This document shows positions 22,139 through 34,600 of a stretch of DNA of 64,000 bases, piece after piece (the stretch's first letter is position 1; each line of letters opens with the position of its first letter). Origin of the DNA: Hippopus hippopus (taxonomy: Eukaryota; Mollusca; Bivalvia; Cardiida; Cardiidae); NCBI GenBank assembly GCA_946811185.2, contig OX328101.1, forward strand, positions 27,450,122-27,514,121, read 5' to 3'. The notes under the pieces are model-generated. The model saw nothing but the letters and a program-made list of their open reading frames with translations, searched no databases and was not told the DNA's origin. Position numbers and translations under genes: made by a program.

Positions 22139-22491
22139 CTAGACCATCTAGTTTAGCCCATCAGGAATTGTACTGTACAAGTGGAACTTTTTGCGACATG
22201 GACATTTTTCCGATTTCGCGAATTTGAAAAATTCACAAACTTTTCTGTTCACATATTTTACCACAAGTATACCAACAAATAACAAGTGTCTTGAATTCGC
22301 AAACATTTCCACACACAAAATGTCCGTAACGGGTGATTCGCAAATTTTCTGACATGCATATATATCCACCTATACAGTATTTCTTTCTAAATTTTGAATT
22401 AGACTAAGAATGCGGTATAGAATGGTTGATGACTATGGGTCAATAATAGCCCTGAAAAACTTAATTAGAGTTTTATGATATATATCAAATA

Positions 22492-22632
22492 TTAAGAGTC
22501 TTTGTTTTTGCTGTTTTCTTGAGATTCTGTCTTTAACTCCAAGGACGGCCAACTGAACATTTCCGCTTTCTTCAGAATGATCTCTACTTTCGTTCCCATC
22601 ATCTTGACTAAACTTTTTTCTGGAATAATTGG
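22492..22632 (-). CDS. CHORDC1: CHORDC1 exon 9 (end of CS domain and stop)
   Basis: Follows a poly-T/GCAG acceptor. Reads [18 protein letters not shown]…SWPSLEL and ends NKDS-stop. The +2 frame of the same bases is also open but does not match the family. Confidence 0.95.
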   Translation of the reverse strand, partial: PIIPEKSLVKMMGTKVEIILKKAEMFSWPSLELKTESQENSKNKDS

Positions 22633-25600
22633 CTGCAAAAAAAAAAAACATTCAAGCATTTAAGGTTCACTCTTTACCAAACAATCCCGAGTTTTAACAA
22701 CCCCGTAGAAAGCTCTATAAAACATTGTGGGAAAAGGAGAAAATGCTGGTTTCTCCATTCCCTACAGTGCTTTCTGCAATATTAAAGACAAATCCTATTA
22801 TCCAAATCACACTTTATTTGCCATCTCCATTTCTTTTCATTGCAGACAAGTCTATATTTTTAGTTGTTCTGCAGAGAGCTGAATAAAAATGGTCCATGCT
22901 CTGACAAAAGGGGGCTTAATGCATCTTGGTGATGCAGTACACCAAGCAAAGCATTACATAATTATGGATCCGTAATAGCAACTTAATTCAACAACCAACT
23001 GAATTATGAGGTAGACAGGTCCTTGAACATACAGAAAATTGAACAATAGCGAAAAGTTTCGGCCAAGGTCAGCCTGCATGGATTGTGCAGGCTGACCTGG
23101 TCGATAATTTTTGCAGATGCATTAAGCCCTCTTTTCACAAAGTATGGCTCAAATGTTTTAGCAGTAATTCATTCCTAACAAAAACACCAACTGTCTCGGT
23201 TTCTTCCTTGTCTCAAAATTGGTCAATAAAAAATTTAATCACTTCCTCATGAAACATATTGGAAGTAGATGACACATAAATTAATGTACAATACAAAGAG
23301 ACTGGTTGTTTCTAGCCAATTTTCCTTTAGCTGCATTGTTTTCAAAAGCAGTCTTCTATTACACAAAAAAATACTCTGTAGATGGTTAATTACTGTTAAA
23401 TGTTAAGAAAGGAATAATGGCAGAAACAAAATGAATTACATCCTTAAAGCTTACAACAACCTTATGTGCGTTTGAAGGATATATATATAAACATCAGACA
23501 AGACTTATTTCTAGCGCACCGCATGCGGGTGACAAAGCTCAGCTGCAGTTGCTTTAAGAATTCTTAGTAAAAAAGGGGGCATAATTGTGGCAAAAATATT
23601 CTGATGATTAACTGTCCCTCTTATACATGTTCCTCTTTTTATAGTTTGCAACTAATCCAAGTTGGAAGCAAATATCTTCAGTAATGACAGAGATATTACA
23701 AAATGTCTAAGTTTTTGCCCAACAACAGGCAGACGACAACAACAACAGGGCTATGGCTTTGAGAACAGCCAAGCTTAGAAGGAAGGAAGGAAAACAGGGG
23801 ACCTTACATTTCTTAATATGATGCATTTTTCATAAATATGTTTTCCTCCTTCGAAAGTGATATGTATGTTACAGAGGACTTTGTTCACTTCTACATAGGA
23901 CTGCTCTGGAACAGGTAGCTTTGAGAATAAAGATATATTAATGTCTTGACTTGTCTGAAACCAGTCTTGACGACAAGTTTTCTGAAATGAAAATAATGAT
24001 ATGCTGTAATAAAAAACGTAGAACCACCGCTAAATTTACTGCATGTTGCTCCAACCTTACTGTAACAGGCAATCACTGCAATTATTAGCCCATTTCCAAA
24101 CAATCAGATGATATCATGACTCTGAGGAAGAAGCATTTTGAAATTAAGGTGGGAAAGAGAAAATGCTGGTAACCAGTATTTTCTCCATTACCCACTATGT
24201 TTTCTACCCTATCAAAGCACTCAAGTTCATTTATTTCATTTTCAAATTTTTTGTATGTAGACGCATTCAATTTGGACGAGTTTAACATTTGTTGTTTGGG
24301 AAAGGAATGATTTCAAAACTTGGTATTCAACACTTGAGTAGTCACCAAACTTCATTATTCCTTCTCCTGCCTGTCGCGGACACAGTCCATTCTTACATGT
24401 CTACTCCCCACTGCCGGTCTCGGACCCTGTCCGTTTTCAGGTTATCCTTGGGAATTTTGCCTCGTTTTCGCTTTTTACTATCATTTTTCATTGATAAAGT
24501 GTGTAGACATGAAAAAATATAGTTCATGATCTCATGTCAGCCTTTCCAAAAATAAGTTCCAATTGGATTAATTCTAAGCAAAGAAAGAACGATGTTTACC
24601 AGGGTGAGAAAAATCAGAAAACAAAAGTAAAAAAATGGCGACTGACAGACTGACCCACAAAGGATTTTCGCTTTGTTTTCTACCTAAACCTTTAGTAAAC
24701 CAGCAATACTAAGTATTAACTGACAAAGAAATGTTTGAAGAAGAGATATCTAAGATTTTTGTATCGTAAGATGCATCTGATATGTTGCAATCACCAAATA
24801 ATCAGAAGAAACACAGCGAAATAGAAAGTGGGTGGGGTACCGCCGACTCGCATTCACTACCAATCCCGTTTGATGAAGAATTTCTCCTTAACAAAGACTT
24901 CTCCGTAAAAGCTAGCCCTGTTGACTATTTAGATATTATTTTTAGTATTTGGTTGTGACAAAGTTTTGTTTAAAATTGAATTTGATTTGTATGAATGTCA
25001 ACTGAAAGTGGTGACATCAGGCAGCATTGCCGACAGCACAAATGGAAAAATATCTCTGTTATTACCTGACCAAAACTGGATATTTATGTTAATTGTTGGT
25101 ACAAGCAGTTCAGAAATTTACTATATTTTTAAGTTTTAAGTGTACTTTTTTTGAAATTACAATGACAGATTCGTGTAACTTTATATCACTGACTACATTC
25201 TGTAGACTTTAATGCGAGTGAGAGTGGATGTAAGATTGGACAAGTGTTTCAGAGTAAAATTTCTCGTCAGCATTTCACTATCATTTTTCAACAAAAAAGG
25301 GGTATATAGATTTAAGTTATTGAAAAAAACATATCTCTGCAATAAAAAAAAGTCACCTGTAGAAGTTAATTTTATGATTTCTTTACAAATATGTAAATCT
25401 ACAAGAAAAATTCAAAATATGGGTGTCTTTAAAGAGTAATTTTTATTCCATCTTACCTTGATTTATTTTTCTTTTTCTCTGCACTTACATTGTATTATGT
25501 AATATCAGTGTCAATTATATCACTGTTTTACTTACATAAAGTTTGAAAGTTACTTCTATGTCTAGCTTATTTGTCAAGGAGTATTTGCTGTTCTTACACT

Positions 25601-28600
25601 AATGATCCATATCTAACGGTTAATCAGATAAGGGTAATTATATAGCGGTCAGTGTTCCAGTTAAGTAAATAGCTTCCAGATGTGTATCTTTTACGGCAGT
25701 GGAGAGCTGATAAGCCCTGACTTATACGGCGGGATAGGGGTTATTGCATTCCTACCTGTGTCACTTTGATACCTGCTAATATTAAGAGTGGAACACTACC
25801 ACCGTAAAGTAATAAAGTATATGTATAATAAAATCAAGAGAACAGACATTTTTTAATTGATGAATATATATTGCAAGTAACTTTGTCAAATTTTCAATTT
25901 TGGTAGTCATTTTTATTGAAGAAGTCCAAATATACACTGATGGTGATCTTTAGCTATATTTAGCACTGTCTGTGCACATTATCAGGTAGATATTTCACTA
26001 TTTTAGACTGATTAATCCTTTTAAGAAGATAACATTACCTCCTCTGTTTTTGTCCATGTATGTTTCCCTGTCTCACACCCAGCTTGGTCCAAAAAGTTGG
26101 TGAAGTCTGAAGTCTTTCTCTGACAACAGGACCAGTACTTCATCCTGTGTGACAGAATTTTGATTTTGACTGGTTAACCCTTTATCAATTCAGCTATCAA
26201 CTGTTTGAAAGACCCTAGAGAAGATGGTTTTTGAAAACATTGTAGCAAAAGGAGAAAATGGTAGCCAGCATTTTCTCCTTTTCCCCTAATATTTCTACCC
26301 TTTTAGAGATGATCCAATCATTTCATCCACATTTCAGTTGTTCCCTGCAAATGCTTTCGATACCGACAAGTGAGAAATTTTGTATAGTACAGAGTTAACT
26401 CTTCAAGATAACAAAATTCTACACTTATCCAAATTGAAAGCATTTGTAGACAACATATTCAATGTGATTCAAATGATGGGTTTTGTCACTTAAAGGATGG
26501 AAAATGCTGTGGGAAAACGAGAAAATGCTGGTTACCATATCAAAGAATGTTTTTTTAAAAGGCTTCTCCCTCTGGGCAAATCAAACTGGGGACTTTTTGG
26601 TAAAGGATTTTAACCTTTGCTCTTTCACAGCTTTTGAAAATCATTGAGGGAAAAGGAGAAATTAAGTGTAATTGCACTTGCTCCTTTACTCAAGACATTT
26701 CCCATACACATCAAAAACAAGTTTGTTACATCCTTCGAATCAATCACTTGCACTAGGTTTTGCTGATCTAAAATTAGCTTGTATAGTTATTGGTTAACAT
26801 GTTTCAAGGACATTAGCCTTTCAAATCGAAGGTTCCCGGTTTGAATCTTGTGATTAGCAATGTCAATCTCTGGAACAAGCCACATCACAGGGCGAATACC
26901 TCTTGTGGCTTTCGAGAACATTTGAACAATCATGGAGTGACTAATATTAGTTTTAAGAACTTGTTTCACTTCCAATGTAAAATAAATAGGATTAAGCCAA
27001 ATTCATTGAGTCCATTGATTTTTTTTTTGTCAGTCATCAAAACTGAAATACAGGCCGTACATGTATTACTTGTTTTCATTCCCTGTATTTTTTTTTCCTG
27101 AAGCATGTTTCAGTTCTATGAGTCAGAAGTTATCTCATAGAGAGCCAAATAAGTAAACTAACAATTTCCATGGATAATCTCAATAAGGACCCAGATGCCA
27201 CAATTTTAGAATGCTTAGCTTGATCGTCTCATCATAGCAAACAGTGTGGATAAAAAGAAAAAAAAAAACAGATTGCAGGTTTTGTGAAGTCTGATCTTGA
27301 TCTTTACTGTCTGCAAATGCAACTGCAGATGTGAAAATTACAAACTTTTTATATTGGTTATCCATATTTAACAAGAATGTGTGGCTGGGGGCTTAAAAGT
27401 TTTATTTATCAATTACCAAAATAAGTTGGCAGTGTGTCTCTCTAAAAGAGAAATTTGACTACCGGTAATATCTATTAAGAGTTTTTTCAACCTCAAAAGT
27501 CATATCATAATACTGTAAATAATATATCCTAAGACTTTAAAATGTAACATTCCCACTTACCCTTCATGAAATACGGCCACACCAGGATGAAAATTACAAA
27601 TTTCTTGATCACTGTCTTTGGACCTGTATTCCTGATAAAAAGTGTACAAAAATACAGTTCTCACAGTATATCAGTCTGTCATTCAATATGAAAAAGAAAC
27701 ATAAAAAGTCTTCACAATAAAGTTTTTAATGTTTACCAAACAATCTCCAGTTTTTAGTAAACCCTTTGGAAAAAGGCCTTTGAAAACAATGTGGGAAAAG
27801 GAGAAAGTGTGGTGACCAGCACCTTCTCCTTTTCCCACTGACTATCTAGTCTATGAGAGATAAAGGCCATTATTTGAGCAACATTCAAATTTGTCTTCTC
27901 CACATGCTTTTCATTTAGACTGGTCTCCAGACAGTAAAAGTTTATGCTTGAGCAAATTGAAAGCATTTGTAGACAAAAAATTGAATTTGGCACCAATGAT
28001 GAAATTCCTATTAGAAAGGATAGAAAAAATTGTGGGGTAGGGAAAAATTCTGGATGTTTTCAAAAGCTTTCTCTCTCATGGTTGTTAGAAAACAGGATTG
28101 TTTAGTTAAGGGTTAACCCCTGACACTATGTAGATGCAAGACCAACATACAAAAATCATCAAAACATTGTGATACACATGGTAAATCTACCAAAGGTAAG
28201 CAGGTTAACGTTTCTTGACCAACATTTATATACAGAAATTATTCATGCTTTTATTTTCACTCGATTCTTTTCTCTTCTGGCTTCTTTGGATACCTTCCAA
28301 CACTTTTTTGTAAAATCTTTAAATACTAATGCCTATTGTCTGATTACCTCAATGGTAACACCACTCAGAATTGTAATCACCTGACTCTGGGTTTCATTTT
28401 CCCTAGCAATACAGATCTTCCAGCAGTTTCCTACAGCAAGGTACAACTCAGCCCCAGTCTAGTATTGGTAACAAATTTACATGTGAGCTGTCACCATGGT
28501 AATTATATAAATTAAATAGATGAATTACTATTGAAACCTGTGCAAAACACAAACTAAGAAATTATCAGAAAACATATAAAATTGTAAGAAGACATTAAAG

Positions 28601-31600
28601 CATGACTTACTGATTTACACCCCTTGTTTTTACAGCATGTCCCTACAGGTATACCATTTTCTTCTGCCTCTGTGAAGGAATACAAAAAAAAAAAACACCA
28701 AGTACTGTTAACTCCAAGAGTGCTGGATCAATGAAATAGACCTTTTCAGTCAGGAAAGACTGCCAAACTATTGCTATTACAAGGTTTTCAGAAGGGTGGG
28801 GGGCGTAATTTATCACAAAGTAACAGAGAGTGTCGATAAAAGATAAGACAGCATTACCTTTGCTTAATCTACACTGTCAGACTATTACATTCTAAACCAC
28901 ACTGATACTGTATCACAAAATTTAATTGAAAAGAACTAACATCTTGTAAAAGGGCCTCAAGGAAGAAAGTATATCAATTAACCCTTTACCACACAATCCC
29001 GACTTTTCATGACCCTGAGAAAAAAAGCTTTAGAAAACATTGTGGGATAAGGAGAAAATGCTGGCAACCAGCATTTTCTCCTTTTCCCACAATGTTTTCT
29101 CCCCTTACCAAATCAAATTACTACTTTTGATTCCCGTTAATTTTGGCGTCTGAAATGCTTTAAATTTGGACTAGTCTAGAATTTTGCTGTTTGGTAAAGA
29201 GTTAAAGGAAAGTTCACTTCTCAAATATAATGGAAAATATTGCGCGATAAACAAGTAATTGCTTGCTTTGGAGCAACTGCTCTTTTTCCTGTAAGATATT
29301 TCAAATACTATCTATTGCTTGGGTGTAAAGTCATAATAATACAATCTAATCTCGTCATTAAAAACGTACCTGTACTTTTCGATTCTAGATTGAGATTTTG
29401 TAAATGTTTTTCCAGAGCTTTCTGCAGTGATGGTACAATATTTACTTTCAGTTTAATTAATGGTTCATCAGCGGATGGTCTCTCTGGCTCATGTGTCTTG
29501 GGGCGCTCTGTTTGAAATATCAGTATTGGCTCCTCCTATGAAATAAAAGACATCAAAATATCAGTGTCCATATGAAATATAAAAATGTTCCATCACATTG
29601 CACTCCATGGGACTTTGTCCATTTCAGTTTTATTTGAGAATCAGTCATGGATGCTTCTGTCACAGTTACATTAGTTTGAAAATATTCCCAACTTCTGCAA
29701 ATTTATGGCAGGCCACTGAAATCTTTATGATGCTATCATAAAATATTTGAGCCATGCCCAGGGAAATGGGAGCTTAATGCATCTCCGTGATGCATGATAC
29801 CAATCAAGCCATTACATTATTATGGATACATAACAGCCATAATTTTTAATAACCTACTTAATCTTGCAGAAGACTGGTCCTTGGACATACAGAAAAGTGA
29901 CCCATAGCAAAAAGTTTTCGCCCAGGTTGATACTTTTCACAGATGCATTAAGCCCCCTTTTCAGAGAGCATGGCTCATTTATTTTTACCAAACAGCTTGT
30001 CCAGATTGATAGTTTTTTGTAGAAAACAAAATTTTAGACTTTTCCAATCTGAAATCATTTGCAGACAACAAAAACTACATGTCACTCAAATGGTTGCATT
30101 AACCTCTGAAAATGGTTACCATCATTTTCTCCACAGTGTTTTCAACATTTGGGGTCATTCAGACACAGGATTATTTGGTTTATGGTTATGCAGGTAAAAA
30201 TTTGCCATGTCCAGATGTTACACAAATGATGCAATTTTTTCCTGAAAGGGTTGAAAAAATTGTGAAAAAAGGAGAATAGTTACCATCATGTTCTCCTTTT
30301 CCAACATTGTTTTCAAACGCTTTCTTCCTAACGGTCGATAAAACTTGGGATCTTGTGGAAGAGGGCCAAGACCTACTCAGTCTGATTTTACTGCACTTGT
30401 AAAAATGCCTGAAAATGTCAACTAACTGTTTGAGCTGGTATGTCAGTATCTTCGACCACAGGTTTCTCTTTCTCTGGCTGTTTTGGTTTCTCATTACTAT
30501 GTACTCCACTGAAACACCCCTGAAATGTAGTCAAATATAAAACATAACATTAGGTGGTATACATACCAGGGATGTTTTCAAAGCCCCTCTTTTTCATGGT
30601 CGTTAAACTTGAAATGTGTGGTAATTTCCATAAAGGGTTAAGAACTAAACTTAGTTTTTTAGCAAAACCTATGTTGTGTGTTCTTCAAGACTTGTATCAA
30701 ATGCATATATCAGAAAAGAACAAGCAAACCTTGTAATTCATGGGTTTAGGGGGCAATCCCTGCCTGGCCAAGTTCTCTCTCAAATTTAATTGCAGAAAGT
30801 CACAGTGACAGGACATGCTTTTCTTCAACAAATACCAAGAAGTAAGTCAAAAGCTATGCTAAAAATTTGGAAGTGGCTTGGAAGGACTCAAATGTGCAGC
30901 ACTGGCAAAGAAACTCCAGAAATGCATTGATAGGTGCACTAAAAGCTGTCACAGAACAGGATGACTGGCAGTTTGACATGGAACAAGCAAACATTGTTGT
31001 TGGAAATACCAGTACACTACCCCAAGAAAAGAAAACTTGAGAGCCAAATCACAGAATGTAAACAAGAGCTCTGCCTGCAGCGCCAGTGCTCAGCCGCAGT
31101 TGCTATTTAGTGAAGTTCTTAGTGGTTAAAAAAGGGCACAACTGTGTCAAAATTATAAAAAAAAAAATTATCAGTCCTCTCCTCTTGGTGTGGGTTTCCT
31201 TTTTTACTTGTTAGAAACTGGCCCAAGTCTGAAGAAAATATCTTCAGTGTTGACAGAAATATGAGAGAATTTCAAAATTTAAGCATGACAATGCAGACAA
31301 TGAAAGGGCTATAAAAATACCCGTATATTTTCTTCGATAACCCTTTGCCACATAATGCCGAGTTTTCACGACCCTTCAAGAGAAGTCTTTTGAAAACATT
31401 GTGGGAAAAGGAGAAAGTGCTTGTAACCAGCATTTTCTCCTTTTCCCACAATGTTTTCTAACATTTTATAGAAAAATCCAGTCATTTTATCCACATTAAA
31501 TTTGTAGTCTGCAATTGCTTTCAATGCAGACAAGTCTAAGATTTCATTTTTTTGCAATGTCATAAACAGCTAGGATAAAAATGATTCCAATGTGATTTAC

Positions 31601-34600
31601 ATTACATTCAGACTTACAGGTATATTAAGAAACTCTGTGAAGTCTGTACTTCTCTTTTTACAACAGGACCAACCCTTCAAGGCATCATGAAACACCGGAA
31701 CACCAGGGTGATACTGACAACAACCTGTCCAAAATGAAATTAGAAAACGTTCAAGAAAACTTTAACATTCAAGATAGTTTTTTATTATACATACATAAAT
31801 TTTCCAGCTTAAAATACATTTGTCGCACGCAAGTAAAATTATATGTCACACATGAAAGAAAAATAATCTGTATCTACACAGTGTCAAATATGTGTGTGTA
31901 TTCGCTTTTTGCTGCACAAGAAATTTTTGACATCTCGCTCCACCTTTGACTTGCACGATATCAACTTTTCTCATGTTGATTGAAGAAAAGTTACTATATT
32001 TACCACAGCACAAAATCATAGGACTTAAGTAAGTTGAAACCATAATAAGGCGACAGATTAAATATAGCTGAAATATAAGAATTTATCTCTGAAAAAGGGT
32101 AGAAAACATTATGAGAAAAGGAGAAAATGCTGGGTACCAGCATTTTCTTTTCTCAAATTGTTCTCAAAACCCTTCTTTCTCAGGGTTGTTGAAACACAGG
32201 ATTGTTTGGTAAGGGATTAATTCTAGTAAACATTCTAAACCCTTAACTGCACAAGCTTTTTTAACCAAAGTTGTCACGAGCCAGAACAAACTAGAGCTGT
32301 CACTGAACGTTACTTAATACCCCCGCCAGCACTTTGACAGAAATAGGCAATTTAACAAAAAAAAATTTTAAGTTCAAGGGGAGATTACCCTTGAATCATA
32401 GGGAGTAGATGATTGAAAACTGAGTCTTCCACAACTTCAGTATACAATCAATGTATCAACAAACTTTCAATACAATAGTAGCAAAACTGTAGGAGGAGTT
32501 TGCGACACAAAATTACTAGTATTTTGTACACAGATGGACACACGGACAGACGCACAGACAGACGAACAGACAGGCTGATTCCAGTATACCCCCGAAAACA
32601 TTCGTTTTGCGGGGGTATAAATATGTGTGTGTATTCGCTTTTTGCTGCACAAGAAATTTTTGACATCTCGCTCTACCTTTGACTTGCATGGTATCAACTT
32701 TTCTCATGTTGATCGAAGAAAACACAAGCACTCAGAAAGTTACTGTATTTACCAGAGAACAAAATCATAGGACTTAAGTAAGTTGAAAGCATAGCAAGAT
32801 GTCTGTTTGTAAAACAGTCACGCCCCCCTACTGCCACATTGATACAGGAAGTGGCACAGTTCATTAACCGATATCAAAAGAATTGACTGGGAAATATCGA
32901 TGTCATCTTTTTGATTTATAGCCCACTTCAATTGTTAAAAGTGATAATCTGTCAACAGTTCGCATAATTATACACACCGCCGTGTGTATACATACAAGAT
33001 TGTAAACAGTCGCCGATACACAGACTGGGTTATCGATTTTCTTCTCGGCACGCGCGTTCGACTTCCGCTTTTTCCCAGTCGACTTCGATGCTTACTACGT
33101 CCCCGATAATATGCGAATAAAATGTTGGAGCCACAAGTTGAGCCACATACAATGATTTTTGAGACACTTTAATTTTTTTTGAGCAAGGGGCTCAAGTGGC
33201 GAACGGCAGCGCGGGCCCTGAATCATCTGGTGGTCACTGTGACCTTGACCTTTTACGGATTAACCTTAAAATCGATAGGAATCATTTACACTCCAAGATG
33301 AATATCTGTACAGAATTTGAAGGACCTAGGTCAATTCTGTGTGTAGTTATCATCTGGACAAGGTTTGGTCGATATATCATTAAGTTGAAGGCCACTGTGA
33401 CCTTGACATTTGATGGATTAATCTCAAAATCGATAGGGATCATTTACACTCCAAGATGAATACCTGTACAGAATTTGAAGAACCTATGTCAATTCTGTGT
33501 CTAGTTATCATCTGGACAAGGTTTAGTCTATGTATCAATAAGTTGAAGGCCACTGTGACCTTGACCTTTAATGCATTAATCTCAAAATTGATAAGGATCA
33601 TCTACACTCCGAGACAAATGTCTGTGCCAAATTTGACGAATCTAGGTCAATTCTGTGTCTAGTTATCATCCGGACAAGGTTTGGTCTATATATCAACATG
33701 TTGACAGTCACTGTGACCTTGACATTTGACCGATTGACCTCAAAATCAATAGGGATCATCTACACTCCAAGACGCATGTCTGTGCCAAACTTGACAAACC
33801 TAGGTCAATTCTGTGTCTAGTTATAATCCAGACAAGGTTTGGTCTATATATCAACATGTTGACGGTCACTGTGACCTTGACATTTGACCGATTGACCTCA
33901 AAATCATTAGGGATCATCTACACTCCGAGATGCATGTCTGTGCCAAATTTGACGAACCTAGGTCAATTCTGTGTCTAGTTATTATCCGGACAAGGTAAGG
34001 TCTACCAACCGACCGACGGACGGACTGACATGTGCAAAGCAATATACCTCCACTTCGTTGAAGGGGGGCATAATTAGGCGACAGATTAAATATACACATG
34101 TAGCTGAAATATAAGAATTTGTCTCTGAAAAAGGGTAGAAAACATTATAAGAAAAGGAGAAAATGCTGGGTACCAGCATTTTCTCTTTTTCTCAAATTGT
34201 TCTCAAAACCCTTCTTTCTCAGGGTTGTTGAAACACAGGATTGTTTGGTAAGATTAACTATAGTAAACATTCTAAACCCATAACTGCACAAACTTTTTTT
34301 TTACCAAAGTTGTCACGAGCCAGAACAAAAAATGTACTTGTACAGTGACTGATCCCTGGTTTGATCCCTGCTGACTATCAGCCCCAAATATGACTATCTT
34401 GATACTTTTACTAGTAGAGTACCCACTATCACGATAATGGTATTTTGAGAGCAACCACTATCACCATGCTATTACTATAAGAGCAACCACTATCATGATG
34501 CTATTACTATAAGGGCAACCACTATAATAATACATGTACTATTGCTATCAACGGCATATCTTGATGTATGCAATACTATCTGATGGTAGGGGATCCATTT

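Noticed and set aside
22433..22632. Alternative frame ORF over the last CHORDC1 exon
   Set aside because: The overlapping open frame has no family match, while the other frame gives the conserved CS-domain end and stop.
33196..33662. Two ORFs with repeated peptide
   Set aside because: They are the 158-bp satellite read in frame across units. The repetition is at DNA level.
33228..34000. CRISPR-like array
   Set aside because: Units are contiguous 158-bp repeats with no unique spacers, in a eukaryotic intron.
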